Assembly (NCBI GenBank): GCA_001929475.1
Contig: LXFE01000281.1
Coordinates: 1 to 13,099 of the forward strand
Source of the DNA: Neolecta irregularis DAH-3
Taxonomy: Eukaryota > Ascomycota > Neolectomycetes > Neolectales > Neolectaceae
Direction of reading: 5' to 3'
Length of the DNA stretch: 13,099 bases
Shown here: in pieces, positions 1-9,415 of the stretch
How positions within the stretch are numbered: position 1 is the stretch's first letter
How the letters are laid out: each line of letters opens with the position of its first letter
Notes under the pieces: generated by a model
The model's database searches: none
Told to the model about the DNA's origin: nothing
The model's input: only the letters and a program-made list of their open reading frames with translations
Made by a program: the position numbers and the translations under genes

Positions 1-232
1 GGGTGGACACTAGTCTCAACTAGTTATATCCTCACCGCCACTGAAGGTTAGCTGTATAACAAGAGCGGTTCTCCTGCAAAAATTCATCAAAAGCATTGCT
101 TTCCATGATATAAAAATTAACAATATCAAAACATTAGCAATGGTCAACCATAAAATTATCAACCTCCATTATTAACTATCTTACCATCGGGCTAAAACAG
201 AGACATGTAAATACTGTCGATTTAATCAAATT
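1..232. other. Left-edge intergenic / possible retroelement remnant
   Basis: No gene is visible downstream of the GCP2 stop codon at 233. Bases 8-16 (GACACTAGT) and 31-38 (TCACCGCC), followed by GAAG, recur in the same order, with the spacing changed by a few bases, in the reverse complement of the right-edge repeat (12957-12949, 12924-12917). This piece may therefore be the end of a related repeat in the opposite orientation. The match is short and patchy. The remainder (about 80-232) is AT-rich and holds nothing recognisable. Confidence 0.3.
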
Positions 233-2682
233 TCAAATCTGATTCCAATCCAGCCTCACGACTAGACCGAGAAGCGAACTCGTCTCTGTGGCAGCGTAAT
301 AATTAAGGGCATCCATGAGAATTTTCAGATGGTGCGTAAAATTCTCCTCGTATCTACGCAGCACATCTTCAAGTTTCTTCATGCGGGTTTCATCAAAGAA
401 TGGTTCATTATCTCCTGATTTTGCATCTGGATTTGTTATTGCCAATGTGAGGGAACGGGCGAGCTGAGAGGTGTATTGGGCAAAAATAGTACAAGTCGAC
501 ATAATTTTTGTGTGTATCTTATCATTAGCAAAATAGATGACAATATGATACCTTCAAAAGTTTCGTGTTGGTCAACATACATTCCTTCAGGCATGTATCC
601 AGTGTATCAATATGTTCATGCAAAAGTTGGTCCACAGTTTTGATCTCTCCAAGTTTCGAAATCCATTCAAGCCATTTCTTTTCAACAACTTCAGTTGTGG
701 AGAAATATGACAATTGTTGGACATAAATCAGCATCCTCGCCCTGAGAGCCCAAACTCTGGTTTTCCATTTCTCCACTGCTTGATGAGATGATTTATTGCG
801 CCAAGTTGCAAGTTTCATATGATCCAGCCAAGCGGCGCCAAGTTGCTGTTCGAGATATTTCATTGAGATGAGGTGTCGAAGCAGCAGTTGGTATCGAAGA
901 ACAGCTTTTCGAGATATAACGAGGGATAGAGGGAATGGAACCTTGTAATTGAATTGAAGTGCAGACATTCCTTAATCATAAACAAACAAAAAAAGGTGTG
1001 GGTTGATACCGCTAATTGGTTTTTTATCGCTATCCTTTTCCTTATCTGCAGATCCTGGGGGCCCGCTGTGCCAGCCCCCGTCAAGAGGAATAGCATCCTC
1101 AGAAATACCACTAACGCTCATAATCTTCATCAACCATTCCGTTAGCCCGACTTCGTTCATATCTACCATGATATCGTCTTTGAAGGGATCACTAGCGGCG
1201 ATAGAACCGGGCATTCGGATTGACAAATCCAATAAACTTTGTAGTTTCGTTAAGGAGACCTGTTTATAGGCTTTCTTCAGTTCATGAGAAGCAAGATCTA
1301 GAAATGTGGTGAAGAAATCGGACTGATCAAGAAAGAAATAATGCTTAAGAGATTGAAGGCGCGCAGGAAGTTCGTGTGTTGATATGAGAAGAGATAGCAG
1401 GGAAGCATTTGCGTGGGCATATGCCGAGTTGATATTTTCAAGAAATCTGAAGGTCAGCTGGGGAATTGCATTGCAGCTACTTTTGATCGTCAAAGGTTTT
1501 AGGGACGTCAGCTCCGGTTCGTTTCGAAACATCTACGCCGCCACATTCCCTTACGACATTAAGGTATTTTCCAGCAAGCAGGACTTGTTCTTTTACGCTT
1601 TCGAGCTGAGGCGGGATGTCGACCTCTTTGATTGTATATCTTTTTTCCCAATACTCATCCGTATAGTCCTCGTCCAAGCCGTCCTTCTTGATGCTTTTTT
1701 GTTCTTTAATCATGAATTCCTGATGCGGATCTTTGATTTCCCCTCGATGTAACCAGTCATTCAGCATAGTCATGTAGGGTTTTGACGCTTCGTGAAGTAA
1801 GTGACAAAGTAATTTCCGAGCATTTGGATCTCCTCCGGTTGTTAAGAGCTTTGCAGCCAACAATCCGAGAATCGCCCCACCCTTGCATATCTTGTGTTTT
1901 TGGCCCGTTACCGCAGCTGCAATATCGTTTCCTTCCCGCAGTGAATTTAGTATTCCTTCAATATCGTCGAAGTCGTCAGCATCGTCTTTTTGTATCATGT
2001 TTTGCTTAAGCACGTCCTTTACAAGCGAATTGATATGGAACATAGAGTAGGACATAGGAAGAGTATGAAGATGAAGCGCGTGAAGAGTGATACTCGACGG
2101 TGACAAATATTGGTGTTCCAGCTGGGCCACTAGTGTGAGATATTCCTGTGATGAGATCTAGAGAAAACATATGGTTCAAACCTTTAGCAGATTTCGTATG
2201 GATGCGCATAAAGAGTGGTTAATCGATCCGTATTCCGACTTGCTATGGATATTGACAAAAGTCTCAATACTAATGAACCATGAAGCCATTTTAAGCACTG
2301 AATAGGTGAGGTCGGACAGGCTAGGGTCTGACAGGTCAATTAACGGGCGTAAGGAGTCTAGCAACCTAATCCAGGCACTAATCGATATGCAGGCCCCACG
2401 ACACAATGTTTCTCGTTCTGTGGATCATACGTCTCCACGAATTTGATATAATCGCCTTCAAATCCCCATTGTAAGCCTAAATGGCTGAGTGCTGTGGCAT
2501 ACAAGCAGAACGTATAGCAGATCACTAATGATAATAGATTCCTGGGCTTCCAGCGACAATCCCTCGATTGTATCCTGAAAAGTAGCTGCGTCAATTGCTG
2601 CAGACGAATACGTGATCTGAATGCGCGAAGCTAGTGGAGCGGTGGTGTGGGGATTTACAATTACCTTTGTGAATACAGACAT
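233..2682 (-). CDS. GCP2: Gamma-tubulin complex component GCP2 (Spc97/Alp4 type)
   Basis: Subunit of the gamma-tubulin small complex that nucleates microtubules at the spindle pole body. Inferred exons (minus strand): 2682-2503, 2465-2366, 2327-2182, 2145-1481, 1446-1010, 970-552, 517-233, giving about 743 residues, close to the family's usual 750-850. Recognised blocks, in order: DLLYVLL / GFEGDYIKF near residue 60; GPAYRLVPGL-DPSLSDLT near 85-105; LVAQLEHQYLS near 145; YLNVVRECGG near 345; NSAYAHANASLLSLL and RLQSLKHYFFLDQSDFF near 370-420; FNYKVPFPLSLVISRKAVLRY near 515; and the C-terminal LGLVVRLDWNQI. Introns 2-6 are 38, 36, 34, 39 and 34 nt, and each keeps phase. The join between exons 1 and 2 does not: bringing the two conserved blocks into frame needs removal of 37 nt (2502-2466) ending in GG, not AG. 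This may be a sequence error or a non-canonical splice site. The start at 2682 is the only in-frame ATG before the RPL16 promoter; an extra 5' exon cannot be excluded. It is transcribed divergently from RPL16. Confidence 0.9.
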
Positions 2683-2853
2683 CTATTGGATATCAATATG
2701 GGATCTGCGGATGACGGAGTGGAGCAAACAAATATAGTTAATTAAGGGCCTTTCCAAAGGCCGCCAATTGTCGCTGTGACTGAGCAAATGTAACCCCGAA
2801 ATTCCAAGCCAATCAGTAGGCAACCACCACACGCAAAGTCCCGTACTCACCAA
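2683..2853. promoter_or_regulatory. 171-bp divergent promoter, GCP2 / RPL16
   Basis: This is the space between the two inferred start codons. It holds a perfect 16-bp inverted repeat at 2747-2762 (GGCCTTT-CC-AAAGGCC) and two CCAAT pentamers on the plus strand, 2764-2768 and 2809-2813; the second reads CCAATCA, the usual fungal HAP-complex context. No clear TATA box is seen next to RPL16, although AATATAGTTAATTAA at 2731-2745 is AT-rich. Binding is inferred from motif form only. Confidence 0.5.
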
Positions 2854-3585
2854 ATGACCTCCAACTTCCAGAACGTCGTCGTTGTCGATGGAAAGGGCCA
2901 TCTCCTCGGTATAAGGCGTCTTCAATATTTGCGGTCTTCTGATTTTGCTAACAGGCCGACTTGCGTCCATCGTAGCCAAACAACTACTCAGCGGTCAACG
3001 GGTTGTCGTTGTTAGATGCGAAGATTTAAATATATCTGGAGAATTCTTCAGAAACAAATGTGTGAATTCATTTATCCATAATGAATACTGACTTCCTCCC
3101 AAGTAAAGTTTCATGCATATCTACGAAAGCGATGTCGATATAATCCAACTCGAGGACTCTTCCACTTCAGAGCCCCAAGTCGTGTTTTCTACAAGGCCGT
3201 CCGTGGCATGATCGCACATAAGACCGCACGCGGAGCTGCCGCTTTAGAACGATTAAAGGTCTTCGAGGGTGTCCCTCCTCCATATAGTCGAATGCAACGC
3301 GTGGTTGTACCTCAGGCTCTCCGAGTCCTAAGACTTAAACCTGGTCGAAAATACTGTACCGTCGGACGCTTATCAAAGGAAGCATGTTCATGGTTATCAG
3401 AAAAGCATACTGATGTGATTTAGGTCGGATGGAAGTACCAAGATGTTGTCAAAACCCTCGAGGAACGAAGAAAAGTCAAGGGAGCCGCTTATTATGCCAA
3501 GAAGAAGGCTCAACAACAAAAACTGGAGTCGGCAAAGAAGAGCGCTGGGGAGATCAATGACAAACTTGCTGCCTTTGGTTATTAA
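2854..3585 (+). CDS. RPL16: 60S ribosomal protein uL13 (L13a / Rpl16)
   Basis: Large-subunit ribosomal protein of the uL13 family. Exons 2854-2908, 2955-3059, 3104-3381 and 3424-3585 join in phase to 199 residues, the family's usual length. The start [19 protein letters not shown] is followed across intron 1 by [20 protein letters not shown], then across intron 2 by [17 protein letters not shown] and [18 protein letters not shown]. Exon 3 runs on through [18 protein letters not shown] and [20 protein letters not shown] to GRLSKE, and exon 4 gives [20 protein letters not shown] with the terminal AAFGY. Introns are 46, 44 and 42 nt; the third is GC-AG (donor GCATGT). ATG 2854 sits in CACCAAATG, with A at -3. 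Exons 1 and 2 lie under a long antisense frame that is not a gene. The ATG at 3208 (MIAHKTARG) is internal and should not be taken as the start. Confidence 0.96.
3382..3423 (+). other. GC-AG intron in RPL16
   Basis: A 42-nt intron with donor GCATGT and acceptor TTTAG, phase 0 between GRLSKE and VGWKYQDVV, which are contiguous in uL13 proteins. No GT donor keeps both blocks. Possible branch sequence ACTGAT at 3407-3412. Confidence 0.88.
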
Positions 3586-4686
3586 ATGTCGTAATCATTG
3601 TTGGATAAAGTTATGTGCTTGCTTGTTGAAAATACAAAATACCCTAAAATTTGAGCTTGCTCAATTTCTCTATAACATATGTACTCCACATCTCAGCCAA
3701 AATATTTTGTATTCTTGTGGCCGAAATCATATCTCTCCATCCCACATTTCTGCATTCCAGTCCATGTATATTTTCTCTTACTCCAGTATCGGAGGGGTTA
3801 AAAAATTGGTTGGAACGATCTCTTTACCGCAAAATTATCTCCATGAAGCTATCTCCCACCAACGATGTAATTTTTTTTAAAACACCTCGCAGTAGGCGTG
3901 TTTCACTAGATTGAACACCTTTCGGCACGCTCACAACATATATGCAGTGCAGTCAATCATCCGACTATTATATTAATTAATCCATATGTAACACTCAACC
4001 ATTCCTCTAATGCTCATAAGCACAAAGTCAAAGGATCGTATCCTTACCTGCCTTCTTTGTCAGCTCATTTGAACTGGTCCACCAGTTCCTTGAGTAATAT
4101 CCGGTTTTTTGTGATTGGCTGGATATAAAGCATTTATCTAGCTAAAGACAAACGAGACATTGATCATGACATTTAATATTCTGCCTAACTTTGTTTCTTT
4201 CCCGATGTCTCATTTCAGCAAACTTGATATATTCTTGGACTACATCTTTTTCCCCGCTAGATCCGTTTAGCGAGCAGGATCATTGATGTCTACATGTATG
4301 AGGGAGGATAAGTTAGATTGGGAATAAAACATATGTTATATTTTAGGACTTACGATCGAATAACGTTGCCCGAGAGGCACAAAATGAGCTACATCTTCGA
4401 GCTTTGTGTCTCTAAGACAGCCATTCTTGGTCTAGTCGCACTCTCTTTTTGCATGGACTGATAACCTTTGTCGAGGATTTTAGTATGACCAAAAAGATCA
4501 TTGTCAGATTCTCACCAAATCAATAATTCCCATTCGTCTTCACTTATGAGTCGTTCTGTATACAGAAATAGCAGGATCAAATCAATGGTCCGTCAATTAT
4601 GAGTCAGTCTATATCCTTGAATTATGAATAGCAGGGATGATGCTAAGCTCTCGAATGTTTTGGATCTGGAACATTTTCCATTGTTC
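3586..4686. other. AT-rich intergenic stretch, no gene seen
   Basis: About 1.1 kb downstream of RPL16. Frames open here carry no recognisable motif and are rich in rare, tract-driven residues. It contains two small inverted repeats, 4031-4045 (AAGGAT-CGT-ATCCTT) and 4071-4088 (GAACTGG-TCCA-CCAGTTC). There is also a degenerate duplication: a segment beginning TTATGAGTC and ending AATAGCAGG occurs at about 4543-4575 and again at about 4588-4636. No tRNA, snoRNA or gene signature was identified. Confidence 0.55.
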
Positions 4687-4990
4687 CATTAATGTGAGGA
4701 CACGACTTTACCCCAACGCCGCAACCCCCACCAGCTTGCCACCGCCACCGCCAAAGTATCGGAACCAGCACAAGCAGCAGCAAGGGTCGCCGATCATCCC
4801 AGTCGGGCCTGTCACAGGCATCGCCACCCGGCAGATCAATAGGGAGGCAAACGGGCAGATGACGGTATCAGCACATGTGCCGAATCTGTATATAAGTAGC
4901 GTCTAGCTGGACTAGCTGGCTAGGCTTTCGGACTCTTACTTGCAGTATCTACGTCGGCATATCCAATCTAAGTCCACAGCGCCCAACCTA
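4687..4990 (+). mobile_element. GC-rich island with TATA box, possible solo-LTR or SINE-like remnant
   Basis: Base composition shifts abruptly from AT-rich flanks to clearly GC-rich sequence at roughly 4700-4860. This is followed by TATATAAG at 4889-4896 and by a direct repeat CTAGCTGG (4903-4910 and 4912-4919). A GC-rich upstream block, a TATA box and a short downstream leader is how fungal LTR promoters are often arranged. A 63-codon proline- and glutamine-rich stretch is open here, but it has no recognised homologue and is better explained by composition. No terminal repeats or target-site duplication were found, so the element type is open. Confidence 0.35.
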
Positions 4991-5115
4991 AGGTCGTGTT
5001 GAGACAATTAATATCCGAGTCTTTTTTCTGAGACAACCCTTTACTTTTTTTCGCCTTGATTTATACCAGATATAACGAGCTTCCCCCATGATCAGACATC
5101 ATTTCATTCTCCATC

Positions 5116-5878
5116 ATGATTCACATCATAAGTTTCTCTATTTTGGCAGTTGCCTTGGCGAAAACAGATTTCCAAACCTGTGTTGACGGTGCCAAACCAT
5201 TTGTCAAGAGTTATAAAGCTTGCTTGACCACCTCCAAAAGTGACGAGATCTTCAGGGATTGCATTTGCACCGATGCCAATAAAGCTGAAATATCAGTGTA
5301 TCTTCCTTCTGTGATCATTTGTGACAATAAAGATGTGCCAAAGCTATTCCCTCAGTACCAGCACTAGCGGATTATTTTGGCGAAATGGATATCTCAAAAG
5401 TGGATGACAACATTCAATTCTTTTGTTCAGCTCCAATAAATATGCTTAAAGAACACCTCAATATCAAGGACCTCCGGGAAGAGTTGAAAGAATCAACCCA
5501 TAAGCTATGCACTGTCCCTGAAACCGAAATGGTGGAATTCCTAGAGCAAATTGGCCTTCCCGAATCAGAAATTTTGGATATATTTAAAGAACTTTGCCCT
5601 TTTAATGAGGTACAACATGCAAAGGCTAAAAATGTTATAGAAAACAAGGTAGAAATGATCTCGCTCTCGCATAATACTAATCGAAGGAAAACAAGATCGC
5701 AGAAACAGTTGGGAGTTTTTCATCTGTCTCGGCTCAAACCACGGCGATCGCGACTCGTAGCAATGTTAGTACTGCCACACCAACCGAAACAAAGGTTGCA
5801 AAGGCAACCTCTGGCGCAATTGTTGCCCATATCGCAGGTTTAGTTGGTGGAGTTGCTGCACTGGGCGCAATGCTTTAA
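5116..5878 (+). CDS. Small secreted cysteine-containing protein, probably GPI-anchored
   Basis: It opens with a hydrophobic signal peptide, MIHIISFSILAVALA, with likely cleavage before KTDF. A Cys-spaced N-terminal region follows, with single Cys near residues 22 and 38 and a CxC pair (DCICTDANK) near 52-54. It ends in a Ser/Thr-rich stretch (TTAIATRSNVSTATPTETK) and a hydrophobic tail (GLVGGVAALGAML), a classic GPI-attachment signal. Proposed exons 5116-5320, 5356-5648 and 5696-5878 stay in phase and give 226 residues. Intron 1 (35 nt, GTGACA...CTCAG) removes a Cys (IICDN). Without that intron, a one-base slip near 5353 would also connect the frames and keep eight cysteines, so either splicing or a frameshift is possible. 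Intron 2 is 47 nt, or 38 nt with the alternative acceptor at 5686. The spacing loosely recalls CFEM-like wall proteins but I do not assign it to that family. TATA-like AT sequence lies at 5059-5074. An extracellular or cell-wall location is inferred. Confidence 0.72.
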
Positions 5879-6207
5879 AATGCAGAAGATGAATCTAGAT
5901 TAGTGGAAGTTAATAGACATCTTATTAATTACCTATACATATTGATTCACTTCAACCAAACAATGGAACCTGTCAAATTTATGATGACTTTGTGCAACTG
6001 GGGGTTGTTCTTTGTGGCATGAAGATATCGCCGGAGTCAGAAGTACCCTACAGCCTGTACTACAGGTGATTAGGAGGTCATGGCATGGACAAGCTTAAAA
6101 CATGTTGACATTATTTCTCCAAATGTTTTATCTTCACAGTTGACTCACAGTGATTATGCAATGAACCATTATAATTGAACAATATGGATGTCACAAAAGC
6201 CAAACTA
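5879..6207. other. Convergent intergenic region
   Basis: Shared 3' region of two converging genes. It is AT-rich at its left and right edges and contains a 13-nt inverted repeat at 6054-6066 (CCTGTA-C-TACAGG). Nothing else is recognisable. Confidence 0.5.
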
Positions 6208-9200
6208 TCACCTAACGTAAAATCCATCCCTTCTTGAACAACGACAATCACAATCTGGCACTGCGCAAGTCTCATGCTTCTCGAACCATGCTCTAGAATG
6301 ACCAGCATGCATACCATGGCTACACCCAAGACAGATATTGAATGATTTCTCTGCCGGGAATTCTTCAGTTGTTTCAATAGGAGGTACTCCAAGCGGTAAG
6401 AGACATAAGGCACAACGAGGAAGCGGCTTGTTGCAATTTGGACAATGAGTTGACTTCAAAATCAAAATCAGAGATAAATGAAAAGAACCTTATTGATGTG
6501 CTGAAGACCACTGATTCCATTGCGTGAATACATCTGTGGGAAACGCTTTCCCCTGATGTTATCATCGATATGTGTGATACTCTATATTGTTAGCAAATGT
6601 GGTAATTATTTTGTTTGCACTACCTGGTCGCAATGGTTACATCTCACGACAAATCCACGCTCAGTTTTCATGAAATTTCCGTTCATCCGAGATATTTTTC
6701 CTCTTTCAATATCAAATTTGGACCGCTGGTAAAATAACCTCCAGCTGTTCAGCAATTCACGGTAACTATAGTCAGACAGGGCATCCTAGAAGTCTCACCT
6801 CTCGATCCATATGTTAAATCTATCATCCAATTTCTTAGCAAAAGAACAAACCAAAGCAGCAGTTTGAACATCACCAGTTCTATCCACGTAAATTTGAAGA
6901 AGGTCGCCAAATTCAGGAGTAAGTCCGGTGATATATACACCCTCAAAATCTCCACTGGTAATAACTTCTTTTCCCAAAGTTAACAAATAATTTGAGAGCT
7001 TTCCCAAGTCAGTTTTACCCAAACGATATTATCAATCTTACATCCTCGTCATCGAGAAACCTGAGCGCGATACCAAGTCTATCCCGTAAAGGCAAGGCCG
7101 CATCATCAAGAACATCTCTCCATTCCCCGTTCGCAATGAAAGCATAAATTGCTCTGAGATAGGGTTCTTCGAGTTCATTACTCAGTTTTCGACATAAGTC
7201 TCTCCAGATAGGATTTTTGTTCGTTTTTGTATTGAGATGTCCCGCTACCGCGGTCGACATGAGTTTGAGTTTGTCAGTTCCTTGAGAGAGAGAGCGAATA
7301 CAACGATCTATGTCACCATGAAAGCAGGCCCATGCTGCAGCCTTTTCATATTCCTTTCGGGATTCGATACTTGGTGTTGGTTGGGGATAAGGCGGGATAC
7401 GTACGCTTGAAGTTTCTCTTCGAGTTCTGGAAGTGCAAAGTCCCAACCACAGAGAATGAGAGAAAGCTGTCGTTGTTCAATCCTTGACGGGACTGCGCAG
7501 AAGATTCGGTTTGGATAGCGATGAACTATGTCTGTGACTGCTTGGAGATAGGCGTTATCATTCGTTGGACCGTTCGTATATCGCATCTGATCTCGGGTGG
7601 AAGATGGCCTTGAGTTGGCACCAGATACGCCGAACCAAATCCCCCAAACACCTTGAAAGGAAAGATTGAATTGTCCGGATTTCAAGGACCCGTTCTGAGA
7701 ACGAAGCTGAGCAAGCGACAACCACATCCATAAATCGCGCTCAGGTTGATCTATTGACAGGTCCATGTTTTTACTCGGCTGTAGTATCAGTGAATTCATC
7801 CTAAAGCAATCTCACATCCATAGAATAACCAATTTCGGCTTTCCTTTTCATCCTACTAGAGACATCTCGATCAAGAATACCATTGGTCTTATTGATTCCT
7901 TGAATCGCAGCGTTAGGTGTTGGTGAGATACAGGATCCCCCAGGACGAGTTCTTTTTTGCGGTTTGAGGGCATCCTCATCTTCAGATGAGTCGATATCCC
8001 ATTCGTCAAGATTGGGATTTCTGGGAGTAACTTTGAAAGATACCAAGTTTTCTTGGCGGGAAATTGTAATTGAATTGTACGGGTTAACCGAAAATGATCT
8101 TAGAGGTTTGAAAATTACTTCGGTTTGAATAGATGAGTTGTCATGAATGGTCAAGATTTTGTTGGGCTTTTTGTCTGGAAATTCGCTGTCGAGGATCCAA
8201 TCAAAAGATCTAATACGGTCCATTCCCTCGGAGTTTGAAGGTACTTGAATGTCAGCCGCATTTTCGATAAAATAGATGCACCGTCAGCAGTCCTCCAAAC
8301 TTGAGCCAATGTTTCACTCCGTTCTTCAACACGATAGACTTTGCTGCTTTTCTCCTCTATTATTTCCCAAGCCTTTATCATTCCATTTGAATTCAGAATT
8401 GCCAAGGTTCCGTTCTCAATCCGTAAATCGAGAATAGGAAAGGTTCGACCGTGTTCTTCGGCGCTCGCTTTGTTAAACTGTAGAACAGGTTCTCGAAAAC
8501 TCCGCCGGTCCCAAACTGCAACTGAGCCGTCATCAGAACTAGAAGCAAAGAAATTTCCAGCTGCAGGGATTGCTATGTTATACATGCATCTCGTTGAAAC
8601 AGACTTCGAGGGATGTCCGAGGGGTTCTGTTTGTTAACCAGGTGTTGAGGAAAACCTTGCCTCGGAAATCATAAATCCTAAGAGCTTTCGAAGCACCTGC
8701 TACGACTTCATTGGTGTCAAGAAAGCCTAGAGAACATATAGTCTCGGCATAAGCAAATTGGACAATTTGTCCATGATGGACACTTTCTCGACTGCTGCTT
8801 TCAGGTCTGCTACTCGGATTTGAGGTAGTCCTTTCGATATCCCATATCACTAATGAATAGTCATTGCGAACTTTATCTAACCCTGTAGCGAGAAAGTTCT
8901 GTGAGAAGGAAATAGTAGTGCAGGGTCGTTGATGTTTCACATCAAGGGGAATCGACGATTCCCGTTCAACTAGTCGCTGGAGATAGGCGGTGCCAGAACG
9001 TGTGCCGTATGCGATGAGATCTACTGTAAGCTGAAGTAAACTGAGCCTCAAGTACTGGACTGAACCGGGGACCAAGCAAGACACTGAGTTTTCAGAGACG
9101 ATTAAACAACAGATGTACAGTTGCCCCTACTTCGACTCTCTTTGCAAGTTCCTCTTCGAAGTAAACATCCTGAAAGATCAAGGTTTATCCTCTGTGTAAT

Positions 9201-9331
9201 GATATTCCTACATGTGTATATTCATTTTGAACAATCTTGTAAAGCGTTACTTCTTTTCCCTTCGTATCCAATATAACAAACTCCGCATTCAAGGGATTTT
9301 TCCTTAGAAAAAAAGACCTGCGATCATCCAT
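6208..9331 (-). CDS. SEA4: SEACAT / GATOR2 subunit of the Mio / Sea4 family (WD40 plus RING-like zinc finger)
   Basis: Member of the complex that activates TORC1 signalling at the vacuole in response to nutrients (role known from the family). Inferred exons: 9331-9212, 9169-9119, 9083-9066, 9030-8661, 8626-8282, 8243-7816, 7778-7405, 7369-7042, 6998-6799, 6765-6624, 6581-6489, 6453-6208; all phases agree, giving 904 residues, as expected. The N-terminal WD40 part includes CLAWSP (about 58-63), LDKVRNDYSLVIWDIER (about 114-130), ALRIYDF (about 178), STRCMYNIA and DDGSVAVWDRR (about 195-225). An acidic, basic linker (SSEDEDALKPQKR) lies near 370. The alpha-solenoid follows with EYEKAAAWACFHGD, WRDLCRKLSNELEEPYLRAI, LRDRLGIALRFLDDED and YVDRTGDVQTAAL. 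The C-terminal zinc-binding part has VRCNHCDQ, HCPNCNKPLPRCALC and CLGCSHGMHAGH, and finishes CAVPDCDCRC; Cys and His ligands look complete. Introns are 33-43 nt; the one at 8660-8627 is GC-AG. The exon at 9083-9066 could instead end at 9056, with a 32-nt intron. Confidence 0.93.
8627..8660 (-). other. GC-AG intron in the Mio/Sea4 gene
   Basis: A 34-nt intron with donor GCAAGG, branch-like GTTAAC and acceptor AACAG. It is phase 1 and joins ALRIYDFR to a segment reading EPLGHPSKSVSTRCMYN, which restores the WD40 frame. A GT donor at 8655 with acceptor at 8604 (52 nt) also keeps frame but drops about nine residues, so this call is likely rather than certain. Confidence 0.7.
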
Positions 9332-9415
9332 TGATAATCATTCAGAGATGCGGAGTTCGTTATGAAAGTTTCGGACTGGTCGATGTCGACACTTTTTTAA
9401 CTTCCACAAATAAGG
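9332..9415. promoter_or_regulatory. 84-bp divergent promoter, Mio/Sea4 / EFG1
   Basis: Only 84 bp separate the two inferred start codons, so both 5' UTRs and core promoters must share or overlap this space. A palindrome GTCGATGTCGAC-like segment occurs near 9379-9390 and a T-rich tract at 9393-9398. No TATA box is evident. Transcription start sites probably overlap the opposite gene's leader. Confidence 0.6.

Noticed and set aside
2173-2182. GGTTCAAACC resembling a tRNA B box
   Set aside because: It lies at an exon-intron border of GCP2 and no tRNA cloverleaf or A box is present around it.
2683-2979. Minus-strand ORF upstream of GCP2, first taken as its N-terminus
   Set aside because: It is antisense to exons 1-2 of RPL16, which carry clear uL13 motifs, and has no resemblance to GCP2.
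3208-3423. ATG 3208 as a stand-alone small gene
   Set aside because: It is inside exon 3 of RPL16; the sequence before it and after the GC-AG intron continues the same protein.
3443-3914. Two overlapping plus-strand ORFs after RPL16
   Set aside because: The first is a frame shadow of RPL16 exon 4 running into AT-rich 3' sequence; neither has recognisable motifs.
4637-4906. Proline-rich 89-codon ORF
   Set aside because: Its apparent protein character comes from GC-rich composition; no domain, no intron context, and the segment looks like repeat DNA.
8578-8637. In-frame continuation after ALRIYDFRG as protein sequence
   Set aside because: It leads to a stop, while the WD40 frame resumes after a 34-nt GC-AG intron with family-typical STRCMYN.
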